Source: Streptomyces flaveus
GTDB taxonomy: Bacteria; Actinomycetota; Actinomycetes; Streptomycetales; Streptomycetaceae
Assembly (NCBI RefSeq): GCF_014647675.1
Contig: NZ_BMPQ01000020.1
Coordinates: forward strand, 50,579-114,578
Length of the DNA stretch: 64,000 bases
Direction: 5' to 3'
In this document: piece by piece, positions 17,050-26,551 of the stretch
Numbering within the stretch: the stretch's first letter is position 1
Layout: every line of letters begins with the position of its first letter
Position numbers and translations under genes: made by a program
Notes under the pieces: generated by a model
Database searches by the model: none
What the model was told of the DNA's origin: nothing
What the model saw: the letters and a program-made list of their open reading frames with translations, nothing else

Positions 17050-17925
17050 GTGACCTCGGAAACCGACTGGGGCGGCGCGCCTTCCGTCCTGCGCATGATC
17101 CTGGGCAAACAGCTGGAGGAGCTGCGCAACCGGGCCGGTCTGACGTACGAGCAGGCGGCCATGGCGATCGGGGTCAGCCACTCCACGATCCGCCGGATGG
17201 AGTCCGCCAAGGTGGCGCGGCTCAGGCTCGCGGACGCCGAGAAGCTGCTCCAGATCTACGGCGTCAAGGACCAGCAGGAGATCGACACCTTCCTGAAGTC
17301 GGTCCGCGAGGCCAACAAGCGCGGCTGGTGGCACACCTACCGTGACGTACTGCCCGACTGGTTCGCCGCGTATCTGAGCCTGGAGCAGGCGGCGCTGCAG
17401 ATCCGGGCGTACGAGGCGCAGTTCGTGCACGGGCTGCTGCAGACCGAGGCCTACGCGCGTGCCCTGCTCGGCGCGGGCAATCCGCACGCTCCGGAGGAGG
17501 CGACGGAGCGCCGGGTCGCGCTGCGTATGCAGCGCCAGGAACTGCTGTCCCGTCCGAACCCGCCCCGCGTGTGGATCGTGATGGACGAGACGGTGCTGAG
17601 GTGGCCGGTCGGGGGACCCGAGGTGATGCGCGCCCAGGTCGACCACCTGATCGCGCTGAACGCGCTGCCCCATGTGACCGTCCAGATCATGCCGTTCAGC
17701 AACGGTCCGCATCCGGCGATGCGGGCCGGCGCCTTCCATCTCTTCCGGTTCAGGGCCAGGGAGTTGCCCGACATCGTGTATCTCAGCGGCCTGGTGGGCG
17801 CTGTGTATCTCGACAAGGCCGACGACGTCCTGGTCTATCGCGAGGCCCTGGACCGGCTGGGCGCCCAGTCGACGCCCGCCAGCAGGACCGAGGCTTTCCT
17901 CGGTGCGATACGCAAGGAGCTCTGA
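17050..17925 (+). CDS. XRE-family HTH regulator with DUF5753 (WhiJ-like)
   Basis: The protein is 291 aa with a GTG start behind GAGGTAAGG. Residues about 17-70 are a helix-turn-helix (LGKQLEELRNRAGLTYEQAA to GVSHSTIRRME). The rest is DUF5753, with EAQFVHGLLQTEAYARALL, LSRPNPPRVWIVMDE, LPHVTVQIMPF and AGAFHLFRF. Such genes sit beside DUF397 genes in dozens of copies per Streptomyces genome and can control development or antibiotics; the DUF397 partner acts as an antagonist in studied pairs. The DUF397 gene follows 1 nt after the stop. Confidence 0.9.
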   Translation: MTSETDWGGAPSVLRMILGKQLEELRNRAGLTYEQAAMAIGVSHSTIRRMESAKVARLRLADAEKLLQIYGVKDQQEIDTFLKSVREANKRGWWHTYRDVLPDWFAAYLSLEQAALQIRAYEAQFVHGLLQTEAYARALLGAGNPHAPEEATERRVALRMQRQELLSRPNPPRVWIVMDETVLRWPVGGPEVMRAQVDHLIALNALPHVTVQIMPFSNGPHPAMRAGAFHLFRFRARELPDIVYLSGLVGAVYLDKADDVLVYREALDRLGAQSTPASRTEAFLGAIRKEL

Positions 17926-17926
17926 C

Positions 17927-18166
17927 GTGCACCACCACCACATACGCAACGGCATGCCGGCCCGTGATCTCGGCGCGCAGGACTGGCACAAGCCGTGGAG
18001 CGACGACGCGGGCGGCGCCTGCCTCGAAGTGAAGAAGCTGGGCGACGGACGAGTGGCGGTGCGTCAGTCCACCGATCCGGGCGGTCCGGCCCTGGTTTTC
18101 ACCCCTCGCGAGATGACGAGCTTCCTGACGGGCGTGAAGGCCGGCGACGCCGACTTCCTGCTCTGA
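17927..18166 (+). CDS. DUF397 domain protein
   Basis: The protein is 79 aa from GTG 17927, behind AAGGAG. It carries the DUF397 pattern: WHKPWSDDAGGACLEVKKLGDGRVAVRQSTDPGGPALVFTP, ending REMTSFLTGVKAGDADFLL, in short segments. The first residues are His-rich (VHHHH). It forms a translationally close pair with the upstream HTH gene and probably modulates it. Confidence 0.9.
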   Translation: MHHHHIRNGMPARDLGAQDWHKPWSDDAGGACLEVKKLGDGRVAVRQSTDPGGPALVFTPREMTSFLTGVKAGDADFLL

Positions 18167-18265
18167 CCGCTCCGACTGCTCTGATCACTCTGAGCAACCC
18201 CGGTCCGAAACACCCTTGTTGACCGAACTACCCTTGTTCTCCGACGACTTGATGGGAGGGCCGCG

Positions 18266-19081
18266 TTGTCCGACAACGGATGGCCTGCCGACCGTATCGA
18301 CACCGAGAGCGCGCACTCAGCGCGTATCTACGACTACATCCTCGGCGGAAAGGACTACTACCCCGCCGACAAGGAAGCCGGCGACGCCATGTCGCACGAG
18401 TGGCCCGCCCTGCCGGTCCATATGCGGGCCAACCGCGACTTCATGAACCGCGCGGTGCGCTGGCTGGCCGAGGAGGCGGGGATACGCCAGTTCCTCGACA
18501 TCGGCACAGGCATCCCCACCTCCCCGAACCTCCATGAGATCGCCCAGTCGGTGGCCCCCGAGTCCCGCGTCGTCTACGTGGACAACGATCCCATCGTCCT
18601 CACCCTCTCCCAGGGCCTGCTGGCCAGCACGCCCGAGGGGAAGACGTCGTACATCGAGGCCGACTTCCAGCACCCGGAGGCCATCCTCGACTCCGCCGAG
18701 TTCCGCGACACCCTCGACCTGTCCAAGCCGGTCGCGCTGACCGTCATCGCGATCGTCCACTTCGTCCTCGACGAGGACGACGCGGTCGGCATCGTCCGCC
18801 GCCTCCTCGAACCGCTCCCCTCCGGCAGCTACCTCGCGATGTCCATCGGCACCGCGGAGTTCGCGCCGGAGGAGGTGGGCCGGGTCGCGCGCGAGTACGC
18901 GGCGCGCAACATGCCCATGCGGTTGCGTACGTTCCCGGAGGCCGAGGAGTTCTTCGAGGGCCTCGAACTCGTCGAGCCGGGGATCACGCAGGTCCACAAG
19001 TGGCATCCGGACGGCAGCGATTCGGAGCCCATCCGGGACGAGGACATCGCTATGTACGGGGCGGTGGCTCGTAAGCCCTGA
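18266..19081 (+). CDS. SAM-dependent methyltransferase, SAV2177/DUF574 family
   Basis: The protein is 271 aa with a TTG start at 18266 behind GGGAGG. Family marks are SARIYDYILGGKDYYPADKE at residues about 13-32, the SAM-binding glycine motif FLDIGTGIPTSPN near 80, VVYVDNDPIVL, and a C-terminal MYGAVARKP. The family is large in Streptomyces and its substrates are largely unknown. It follows the HTH/DUF397 pair by 99 nt, possibly in the same transcript. Confidence 0.9.
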   Translation: MSDNGWPADRIDTESAHSARIYDYILGGKDYYPADKEAGDAMSHEWPALPVHMRANRDFMNRAVRWLAEEAGIRQFLDIGTGIPTSPNLHEIAQSVAPESRVVYVDNDPIVLTLSQGLLASTPEGKTSYIEADFQHPEAILDSAEFRDTLDLSKPVALTVIAIVHFVLDEDDAVGIVRRLLEPLPSGSYLAMSIGTAEFAPEEVGRVAREYAARNMPMRLRTFPEAEEFFEGLELVEPGITQVHKWHPDGSDSEPIRDEDIAMYGAVARKP

Positions 19082-19111
19082 GCCAGGCCCTGTCCTGGCC
19101 GCAGGCACCGT

Positions 19112-19126
19112 TGAATGTTTCATTCA
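19112..19126. promoter_or_regulatory. Palindromic operator candidate upstream of the GH84 gene
   Basis: TGAATG-TTT-CATTCA is a perfect 15-bp palindrome 49 nt before the GTG start. A related shorter palindrome TGAATTTCA lies at 31142-31150 between the SIS and RpiR genes, so RpiR control of both is plausible. Confidence 0.5.
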
Positions 19127-19175
19127 GCATCTCTAGCATCACTCGGTGGGTCCATTCACCCATCGAGGAGATCCC

Positions 19176-22100
19176 GTGCTCTCAGCCACTCGTGTCAGAG
19201 GTAGGAGACGGACGCGGCGACCGGCGATGCTGGTCGCCGCGCTGCTGACGGCCGCGGGGGTGGCGGCCCCGCCGTCGTCGTCCGCGGCGGAGCAGCCGCC
19301 GAGCGCCGCTGCGAAGGTGTGGCCGACTCCCCAGAGCGTGAAGGCCGGTTCGGGTCGACTCACCGTCCCCGACCGGGTCGTGGAGGTCGTCGGCCGTCGG
19401 ACCGACCCGTCGGCCCGACGGCTCGTCGAGTCCGTTCTGCGCGATGCCGGAGCCGACAAGATCATCACTGTGAGCGACGGTGACAAGCCCCCCGCCGCCG
19501 GGCTCACGGTCTACGTGGGCGGCCCGGACGAGAGCGGCGCCACCGGGAAGGCGCTGAAACGGCTGGGCGCCGAGCCGCCGACCGGCCTGGCTTCGGGCGG
19601 TTACGTCCTGGCGTCCGGGCGCAAGGACGGACGGGCCCTCGTCGCCCTGTCCGGCGTCGACACCACCGGCACGTTCTACGCGGTCCAGACCCTGCGCCAG
19701 CTCGTCACCAAGACGCGCGGATCGCGTTCCGTACTCCCCGAAGTGACCGTGCGGGACTGGCCGGCAGCCGCGCTGCGCGGGGTCATCGAGGGTTTCTACG
19801 GGACTCCCTGGTCGCACGCCGAGCGGCTGAACCAGCTGGACTTCTACGGTCGTACGAAGCAGAACGTCTACGTCTACTCGCCCAAGGACGACCCGTACCT
19901 GCGGGCGAAGTGGCGCGACGCGTACCCGTCCGCCGAACTGGCCCGGATCGAGGAGCTGGTGGACCGGGCCGACGCCAACCACGTCCGCTTCACCTACGCC
20001 CTGTCGCCGGGACTGTCGGTCTGCTACTCCTCGGACGCCGACATCAAGGCCCTCACCGCCAAGTTCGACTCGCTGTACGACATCGGCGTGCGCTCCTTCG
20101 CGATCCCGCTCGACGACATCAGCTACACGAAGTGGAACTGCGACGCCGACGAGAAGGAGTTCGGCACCGGTGGCGGCGCGGCGGGCACGGCACAGGCCCA
20201 TCTGCTCAACCAGGTGTGGCAGGACTTCTCCGCCACGCACTCCGGGCTGCAACCGCTGGAAATGGTCCCCACCGAGTACTCCGACCTCGCCGACTCCCCT
20301 TACAAGAAGGCGCTGCGGGAGAAGCTGGACCCCTCCGTGGTGGTGGAGTGGACCGGTGTCGGCGTGATCGCGCCGACCATCACCGCCGACCAGGTCGAGC
20401 AGGCCCGCAAGGTGTACGGCCACCCGATCCTGATCTGGGACAACTACCCGGTCAACGACTACGTCACCAGCCGCCTGCTCCTCGGCCCCTACACCGGCCG
20501 CGAACCCGCAGTGGCCGCGGCGGCAACCGGAGTGACCGCCAACCCCATGGTCCAGGGCGAGGCGAGCCGGATTGCCCTGTTCACCTCCGCCGACTACCTC
20601 TGGAACCCGGACGCCTACGACCCCAGTACGTCCTTCCTCGCCTCCGTCCGCGACCTCGGCGGGCCCGCGGCGGCGAAATGGCTGCGGATCTTCGCCGAGA
20701 ACAACTACTCCTCGCAGCTCGACGCGACCGAATCGCCCACGCTCACCCCGCTCATCGCCGCCTTCCGCGAGGCGTACGAGCAGGACAGCGGCCTCGACCA
20801 GGCCGCCGAGGCGCTCAGGGCGTACTTCTCCGACATGGCCGCCACGCCCCGCGAACTGCGCGCCCGGCTCGACAACCCCGGCTTCCTGACGGAGACATCC
20901 GCCTGGCTGGACAAGCTCGGCCGCTACGGCACGGCGGGACAGACGGCCGTGGACCTGCTCCTGGCGAACAAGCGGGGCGACGCCGACGCGGTCGCCACGC
21001 ACTGGAAGAAGCTCAGGGCCGAGCGCAAGGAGCTGGACGCGATTCCCCAGCAGGTCTCGCCGGGAGTGATGGACCAGTTCCTCTACACGACGGTGATCGA
21101 GAACGCGCCCGACCCCGGCGTCGACATCTCCTTCGATCCCGGTTCCCTCGCCCTGAAGCCCGGCACGACCGAGACGGTGACCCTGGCTCTGACCGACAAG
21201 CGGTCCACGTCCGCCCGGACGGTCTCCTGGAAACTCGACATGCCCGACGGCGTAACCGCCGCACCCGACGAGGGCACCCTGACCGTCCCCGCCGGAGGCA
21301 GCGCCTCCACCACCGTCACCTTCACGGCACGGGACGGCGCCGCAGACGGGGTCCGCTCCGTCGTGGCGACGGGCTCGGCGGACGGCACAGCCGTCCTGGA
21401 CCGGGCGATCCCTGTCCAGGTCGGCGACGGCACGGGCACGCCCCGGGCGCTGACGGCCAACTTCAGCGGCGCTTCGGTCAGTTCGATCGACCTGGACTCC
21501 GGGAAGAGCACCGACATCTCGGTGGGCGACAACCCCGGTGAGGTGATCCTCAGCGCGGACGGGCGTACCGCCTACGCCGCCAACCAGGGCTCGAACTCGG
21601 TCAGCGTCATCGACGTGGCGCGCGGCACGGTCACCGCCACGGTCGCCGTGGGCCGCGTTCCCGCCGGGCTCGCGCTCACGCCGGACGGCCGTACGCTCTG
21701 GGTCGCCAACTACTCCGACAACACGGTCCAACCGGTGGACACCGCCGACCTCGAGGCGGGCACGCCCGTCCCGGTCGGCTCCGGCCCGGAGAACATGGCG
21801 ATCACGCCTGACGGCAGGACGCTGTACGTGGCCGACATCCACGACAACACCGTCACGCCGGTCGACCTGGCCACCCAGAAGACCGGCGCTCCCATCCCGG
21901 TGGGCCCCCGCCCCTTCAACGTGGTGGCCGCACCCGACGGCAAGACGGTGTACGTGTCCAACTCCGGCGGTTCGACGGTCACTCCGATCGACACGGCCAC
22001 CAACGACACCGAGCCGACGCTCCTGGTCTCCGGCCAGGCCTACGGTCTCGCCCTGTCCCCGGACGGACGGACCCTGTGGGTCAGCCCCAGTACCGGCGAC

Positions 22101-22328
22101 ACCGTCACCCCCGTCGACACGGTCACCGGCGCCCCCGGCACCACGATCAAGGTCGGCAGGTCCGCCTTCGACGTCGCCCTGGACTGGAACGGCACCAAGG
22201 CCTACGTCACCACCGCCGACGGAAACGTCCTGGTACCGGTCGACACCTCGTCGGGCACCACCGGGCCGCCTCTGGCCACCGGCGCCTATCCGCTCGCGGT
22301 GGCGCTCACACCCGTACCGGTGGGGTAG
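19176..22328 (+). CDS. Secreted GH84 beta-N-acetylglucosaminidase with C-terminal YVTN propeller
   Basis: The protein is 1050 aa from GTG 19176, behind GAGGAG. It begins with a twin-Arg-containing signal peptide (about residues 1-38). Residues 45-190 form the N-terminal GH84 accessory domain (KVWPTPQSV). The catalytic barrel starts at RGVIEGFYGTPWSH (about 201-214) and has the paired catalytic Asp at IPLDDIS (D313, D314), as needed for substrate-assisted cleavage of GlcNAc. A helical region follows. Then come an Ig-like NEW3 segment near 650-750 and six or seven YVTN-type blades to the end (TPDGRTLWVANYSDNTV). It should release terminal beta-GlcNAc outside the cell. It probably belongs to the glycan locus resuming at 30.2 kb. 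Confidence 0.92.
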   Translation: MLSATRVRGRRRTRRPAMLVAALLTAAGVAAPPSSSAAEQPPSAAAKVWPTPQSVKAGSGRLTVPDRVVEVVGRRTDPSARRLVESVLRDAGADKIITVSDGDKPPAAGLTVYVGGPDESGATGKALKRLGAEPPTGLASGGYVLASGRKDGRALVALSGVDTTGTFYAVQTLRQLVTKTRGSRSVLPEVTVRDWPAAALRGVIEGFYGTPWSHAERLNQLDFYGRTKQNVYVYSPKDDPYLRAKWRDAYPSAELARIEELVDRADANHVRFTYALSPGLSVCYSSDADIKALTAKFDSLYDIGVRSFAIPLDDISYTKWNCDADEKEFGTGGGAAGTAQAHLLNQVWQDFSATHSGLQPLEMVPTEYSDLADSPYKKALREKLDPSVVVEWTGVGVIAPTITADQVEQARKVYGHPILIWDNYPVNDYVTSRLLLGPYTGREPAVAAAATGVTANPMVQGEASRIALFTSADYLWNPDAYDPSTSFLASVRDLGGPAAAKWLRIFAENNYSSQLDATESPTLTPLIAAFREAYEQDSGLDQAAEALRAYFSDMAATPRELRARLDNPGFLTETSAWLDKLGRYGTAGQTAVDLLLANKRGDADAVATHWKKLRAERKELDAIPQQVSPGVMDQFLYTTVIENAPDPGVDISFDPGSLALKPGTTETVTLALTDKRSTSARTVSWKLDMPDGVTAAPDEGTLTVPAGGSASTTVTFTARDGAADGVRSVVATGSADGTAVLDRAIPVQVGDGTGTPRALTANFSGASVSSIDLDSGKSTDISVGDNPGEVILSADGRTAYAANQGSNSVSVIDVARGTVTATVAVGRVPAGLALTPDGRTLWVANYSDNTVQPVDTADLEAGTPVPVGSGPENMAITPDGRTLYVADIHDNTVTPVDLATQKTGAPIPVGPRPFNVVAAPDGKTVYVSNSGGSTVTPIDTATNDTEPTLLVSGQAYGLALSPDGRTLWVSPSTGDTVTPVDTVTGAPGTTIKVGRSAFDVALDWNGTKAYVTTADGNVLVPVDTSSGTTGPPLATGAYPLAVALTPVPVG

Positions 22329-22334
22329 CGGGCG

Positions 22335-22440
22335 TCAGCTCGCGGTGCGGCGTATGCGCACCGCGTAGTGCTTCTCCAGTTCCAGGTTGCTTTCGAAGCC
22401 GCCGGGGACGTTGGCCGAGACGTAGACCGGTGGGCGGCGG
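22335..22440 (-). pseudogene. Orphan 3' end of a SIS-domain gene (duplicate of 30201-30306)
   Basis: The minus-strand frame ends VYVSANVPGGFESNLELEK then HYAVRIRRTAS and stop, matching the C-terminus of the intact SIS protein at 30201 with one residue changed in that part. By hand alignment, 92 of 96 bases (22335-22430 against 30201-30296) are identical, and similarity then fades. There is no start or SIS core. The stop lies 7 nt from the GH84 stop, as if this is the original neighbour left behind by an insertion. Confidence 0.85.
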
Positions 22441-22570
22441 CCGGCCGGTCTCGCCAGCCTCGCCATCGACGGCCCGAGGTCAACCTGAAGAGTTCCAGGT
22501 TCGGGCTGACACACTCTCCCCCTAGCTTGGCCGAGGACAGAAATGACAATCCTCAACGGGGAGTGACCTG

Positions 22571-22927
22571 ATGAGCAAGATTCATCGTCTGGCCGGAGCC
22601 ACAGCTGCATCCGCGATCATGATCGGAACCCTGGGGGCGTCGCCTGCTGCTGCCGCCACCCCGCCCGAACTACCTGTCGCCGTCCAGGGCGCATGCAGCG
22701 GCACGGCCACCGACCGGGTCTCGGTCGTCGTCGACAAGGGGTACATCAGGACTACCTACTACAAGTCTGCCTCCGTCGTGAAGACCGTGCCCCGGGATGC
22801 GTCCTTGGCATTCTTCAAGGGCGTCAGGAACAGCCACGGAAATGAGTGGTTCAAGGTTCAGTACTCTGACCGCACGAACGACTGGTGTGGCTGGATCTAC
22901 GCAGGTTCCGTCTGGTGGGAGGACTGA
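22571..22927 (+). CDS. Small secreted SH3-like protein
   Basis: The protein is 118 aa. The signal peptide (MSKIHRLAGATAASAIMIG, cleavage near ASPAAAA) is clear. The mature part has two Cys (GACSGT, WCGWIY) that could pair, and a pattern RTTYYKSASVV, WFKVQYSDRTNDWCGWIYA resembling bacterial SH3-like domains, often cell-wall binding. No enzyme motif is seen. It is the first gene inside the segment bounded by the SIS repeats and is followed by a cruciform-type terminator at 22968. Confidence 0.75.
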   Translation: MSKIHRLAGATAASAIMIGTLGASPAAAATPPELPVAVQGACSGTATDRVSVVVDKGYIRTTYYKSASVVKTVPRDASLAFFKGVRNSHGNEWFKVQYSDRTNDWCGWIYAGSVWWED

Positions 22928-22967
22928 GCAGCGTTCCTGATCGGTGATCACGCGAGAGTCGGCGCAT

Positions 22968-23032
22968 GGCAGCAGGGCCTCTTGGTAGCTCGGGGGTGCG
23001 AACCAAACCAAGCACCAGGCGGCCCTGCTGCC
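22968..23032 (+). terminator. Large inverted-repeat terminator, copy 1 of a two-copy element
   Basis: Perfect 12-bp arms GGCAGCAGGGCC and GGCCCTGCTGCC enclose a 41-nt loop that itself contains CTTGGT and ACCAAG arms. It starts 41 nt past the stop of the secreted-protein gene. A related element lies at 62757-62820, sharing CAGGGCCTCTTGG and AGCTCG. Confidence 0.65.
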
Positions 23033-23211
23033 GCAGCCTTTCGCGCTCGCGTGCGTGGAGTCCGACTCGCCTTCCCGGCGGTTATGCCGGGCCAGTCATC
23101 CGCTGCGTGACCGTCCCCCGCGCGTAGCGCCGTCCGGTGTCAATGCCGCCCCCGCGAGGGCGGTGCACTTCCGGACCACGCCGTCCTGCGATGCGGGCAG
23201 GAGCAAGTCCT

Positions 23212-23703
23212 TCAGTTCCAGCTGGGTTCGGCGGGCACGCGGCAGCGCACCTGCTTCCCGATTGCCGAGCGCCGTACGTGCCATCCCGGCGCGAGCAGGT
23301 CGACCAGCCCGAGTCCTCGCCCGGTCTCCGCCTCCGCGCTGTCGAGCGGAGTCGCCCGGCGCCTGGGCAGGGTGCCGGGGTCCGGGTCGTGGACGTTCAC
23401 CGCGACGCCGTGCGACGTCACGTACACCTCGACCACGAGCGGTACGTGATCGCCGTAGGCCCGTACCGAGTTGCCTACGAGTTCGGAAAGGACGAGCTGG
23501 GCGGAGTCGACGGTGTCGGCCTTCATGCCCTGGGCCATCAGTTCTGTGCTTGTCAATTGGCGTACCTGGCAAAGGTTTTGAGGCGAGGCGCAGATGTGTG
23601 CGGCGAAGCCGTGGGGGCGGGAGCGGACGTAGAAGCCGGGGATGGTTCGTACATGGGCTGTGGCGGCGTCGAGAAGTGTGGTGAGGGGCGGAGTGGGCTG
23701 CAT
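23212..23703 (-). CDS. HATPase_c domain ATP-binding protein
   Basis: The protein is 163 aa. GHKL motifs are the N-box QLVLSELVGNSVRAYGDH, the D-box VNVHDPDPG and the G-box GRGLGLVDLLAPGW. It is divergent from the HTH/DUF397 pair at 23854-24926, repeating the layout at 16.2-18.2 kb. It is probably a serine-kinase-like or anti-sigma-like regulator in the cytosol; the partner is unknown. Confidence 0.85.
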   Translation of the reverse strand: MQPTPPLTTLLDAATAHVRTIPGFYVRSRPHGFAAHICASPQNLCQVRQLTSTELMAQGMKADTVDSAQLVLSELVGNSVRAYGDHVPLVVEVYVTSHGVAVNVHDPDPGTLPRRRATPLDSAEAETGRGLGLVDLLAPGWHVRRSAIGKQVRCRVPAEPSWN

Positions 23704-23853
23704 GGCGTGGGGTCTCCCTGGTGGACGATCGGAACGGCCCCAGCTTCAGCTACCCGCGAGCTTTTCTCCCTTGGGTAGAAAACTTCCGACCCGAATGAGT
23801 GAAGCTCTCGCGACGGTGTGCGATCTCCTCGCGAGCGTTGCCAGACTCCGCAC

Positions 23854-24720
23854 ATGCCCAACTCACCACTCGTACCGACCGTTCGACGCCGTCGACTGGG
23901 CGCGAGCCTGCGGCGCCTTCGTAATGAAGCGGGGATGACGCTCGACGCCGCCGCTGGAGCCATGGGCTGGAGGGCGCCGAAGCTGTCGAAGATCGAGGGC
24001 GCCACCCAGGCGATCAGGCCCGCAGATGTGGGCTCCCTGCTGACGGTCTACGGCGTGGACGACACCCGGGTGAGGGACACTCTGGGCGCCCTGGCACGGG
24101 ACGCCGGAAAGAAGGGCTGGTGGCAGACTTACAGCGCGATCGTCTCGCCCACCTACGCCGACTACATCTCCCTCGAATCGGACGCCGAGTCGATCTGCGC
24201 ATGGTCCCCGCTGGTCGTGCCTGGGCTGTTGCAGACGGCTGCCTACGCGCGCGAGACGATCGCCGGCGTGACCACATCACGCACGCCGGAGGAGGTCACC
24301 GCCCTGGCGGAGGTACGGATGGCCCGGCAGTCCGTCCTCTCCCGTCCGAGTACGGCTCCGGAGCTGTGGGCCATCGTCCACGAGGCAGCGCTGCACCAGC
24401 GCTTCGCCGTGCGTCCCCCGACCATGCGGGAGCAACTCCGGCGGCTCCTCGACGTGTCGGACATGCCGAACGTCACCGTTCAGTTGATGCCGCTGGACTC
24501 CACCGCGCATCCCGGCGTGGTGGGCGGTTTCACCTTGACCGGGTTTCCCCAACCCATGCCATCTGTAGTGCTCTTGGAAAACCTCAGCGGCGCGACGTAC
24601 GTTGAGGGCAACGACGCGACGCCCTTCGCCAAGGCCTTCGAACGCATCCGTGCGACGGCGCTTCCCGTGGAGGACTCGCTCGCGAGGATCGCCGAGTTGG
24701 AAGAGGGCCACCGGAAGTGA
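23854..24720 (+). CDS. XRE-family HTH regulator with DUF5753
   Basis: I choose ATG 23854 (MPNSPLVPTVRRRRLGASL); an ATG at 23818 would add 12 residues. The product is 288 aa. The HTH spans about residues 14-65 (LRRLRNEAGMTLDAAAGAMG to KLSKIEG). DUF5753 follows: YISLESDAESICAWSPLVVP, GLLQTAAYARETI, MPNVTVQLMPLDSTAHPG and GGFTLTGF. Its last codons overlap the DUF397 start by 4 nt (GTGA), showing translational coupling. Confidence 0.9.
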   Translation: MPNSPLVPTVRRRRLGASLRRLRNEAGMTLDAAAGAMGWRAPKLSKIEGATQAIRPADVGSLLTVYGVDDTRVRDTLGALARDAGKKGWWQTYSAIVSPTYADYISLESDAESICAWSPLVVPGLLQTAAYARETIAGVTTSRTPEEVTALAEVRMARQSVLSRPSTAPELWAIVHEAALHQRFAVRPPTMREQLRRLLDVSDMPNVTVQLMPLDSTAHPGVVGGFTLTGFPQPMPSVVLLENLSGATYVEGNDATPFAKAFERIRATALPVEDSLARIAELEEGHRK

Positions 24721-24926
24721 CCGACCCCAAGGCCGAGTTGTACGCATCCGACCTCACCGGGGCGATATGGCGCAAGGCATCCGCCAGCGGCGCGGAGCAC
24801 GACTGCGTCGAGATCGCCGACAACGTCCCCGCCCTCGTCCCCGTCCGCGACAGCAAGCGCCCCACCGGCCCACCGATCACGTTCAGCCCTGAAGCCTGGC
24901 GCGCTTTCATCGCCCACCTGGACTGA
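24717..24926 (+). CDS. DUF397 domain protein
   Basis: The protein is 69 aa from a GTG start coupled to the HTH gene stop. The DUF397 motifs are AIWRKASASGAEHDCVEIAD, VPVRDSKRPTGPPITFSP and AWRAFIAHLD. It probably modulates the adjacent HTH regulator. The following 253 nt to the MFS gene show nothing recognisable. Confidence 0.9.
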   Translation: MTDPKAELYASDLTGAIWRKASASGAEHDCVEIADNVPALVPVRDSKRPTGPPITFSPEAWRAFIAHLD

Positions 24927-25179
24927 ACCCGACGACGCCCAGAGGTCCAACGCGGGCAACCGCACCTGCGTGGCACCGTGACCGGAAACGGTCACCAGGT
25001 TGTGGCAGCAAAGCAGTGTGTGCCGAACCACCACACCGGGAAAGTGGAATCCGGCGCCCACCCGACGCGACAACCAGGCCGTCAACCTGCCCCAGCCTCG
25101 AAAGACCGCACCTCGCAAACACAGAGTCCCCGTCAGCACACCGACGAGGACTCATGAACAATCGAGGGGGTACGGGCGG

Positions 25180-26415
25180 CTAGCGCTCTACGCGCTTCAG
25201 GCCGCGCACGGCCGGGATTGCCAGCAGCAGGGCGCAGGCGACGAGCGCCATGGACGCGGACACGCACAGCAGCGGCACCGTCCCCGCGACGACCGCGAGC
25301 GGCCCCGCCACCGCCTGCCCGACTGGCTTCATCACCAGCGAGCCGGCCGCGTCGTACGCGTGCACCCTGCCGAGGACGTCCTGCGGGATGTGCGTCTGCA
25401 CGCTCGTGTGGAACATGACGATCCAGAACGCCATGCCCACGCCGCTCACCCCGTAGCACCCGGCGATGAGCGGCGCGGGAAGGCCGAGAGCGACCCCTAA
25501 CGGCATGAGCGCCCACAGGATCATGGAGAGGGCGCCGGCCCGGAGCGGATACCGCGGGCGGAGTCTGATCGCGACGATCCCGCCCAGCACACTTCCCGCC
25601 CCGAGGGACGACATGACCAAGCCGAACGTCGATGCTCCGTAGTCGGTGACCAGCGTGCTGTTGCCGAGGGTCATGGTGGGGCCGGCGCCGGCCAGCTGCC
25701 AGAGCATGAAGACGACGATGACACTCCACAGCCAGGTCCTGGCCCGGAACTCCCGCCACCCCTCGACGAGATCGGACCGGAACGACGATACGCCGCTTCG
25801 CTCGGCCGGGCCCATCGGGACCGAGCGGAGCAGGAGTAGGCAGGCGCCGCTGACTCCATAGGTCAAGGCGTCGAGGGCGACCACCGTTGCCGGTGAGGAG
25901 ACCACGAGCAGCAGGCCTGCCAGCGACGGGCCGATCACGACGGTGACGGACTCCGAGATGCGGAGGGTGGCGTTCGCCTTCTGCACGTCCCGGGCTATGC
26001 GCGGGGTGATGCTGGCGACTCCCGGCTGGAAGATTGCGCTGCCCGCCCCGACCAGGGCCAGCAGCACCAGGATCTGCCACATCTGCGGCGTACCTAGCAG
26101 GAACAGCAGCGCGAGTACCGCTTGAAAGCACAACCGGACTGTGTCCGAGACAACCATCAGCCGCCGGGCACCGAAGCGGTCGGACAGCACCCCGCCAAAG
26201 ATGATCAGTGCTGCGAACGGCGCTACGAGCGCGGCCAGCGCATAGCCCACTCCACTCGCCCCGTATCCCGCCCGGATCACGGCGGCCGTGATCGCGACGG
26301 GGAGCATCGCGTCGCCCAGCAGAGAGGTGGTGCGGGCGGCGAAGAACAGCCGGAAGTCCGCTGTCCACAGCGGCGGATCAGACGAGGTCTCCTTGACTTG
26401 CAGGTCACGGGCCAT
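25180..26415 (-). CDS. MFS transporter (multidrug/EntS-like)
   Basis: The protein is 411 aa from ATG 26415 (MARDLQVKETSS); an in-frame ATG at 26445 is also possible. It has about 12 hydrophobic helices. The N-terminal motif DFRLFFAARTTSLLGDAMLP and the loop GGVLSDRFGARRLM (MFS motif A) place it in the drug/siderophore efflux group. It ends in a basic cytosolic tail. It sits beside the IS630 copy, whose left end is 137 nt upstream of its start. The substrate is unknown. Confidence 0.85.
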   Translation of the reverse strand: MARDLQVKETSSDPPLWTADFRLFFAARTTSLLGDAMLPVAITAAVIRAGYGASGVGYALAALVAPFAALIIFGGVLSDRFGARRLMVVSDTVRLCFQAVLALLFLLGTPQMWQILVLLALVGAGSAIFQPGVASITPRIARDVQKANATLRISESVTVVIGPSLAGLLLVVSSPATVVALDALTYGVSGACLLLLRSVPMGPAERSGVSSFRSDLVEGWREFRARTWLWSVIVVFMLWQLAGAGPTMTLGNSTLVTDYGASTFGLVMSSLGAGSVLGGIVAIRLRPRYPLRAGALSMILWALMPLGVALGLPAPLIAGCYGVSGVGMAFWIVMFHTSVQTHIPQDVLGRVHAYDAAGSLVMKPVGQAVAGPLAVVAGTVPLLCVSASMALVACALLLAIPAVRGLKRVER

Positions 26416-26551
26416 GTCCGAGCCAGCCACCGCACACCGTCCCACGTATGCCGTTGATCCCGACCAGGGCGACAGTCTCGTGCCTCGGCCGCCCCTCGGT
26501 CAACGGAATACGTTCGACAAGCCAGCGCCTACGCACGTTTGAAGACACCGC

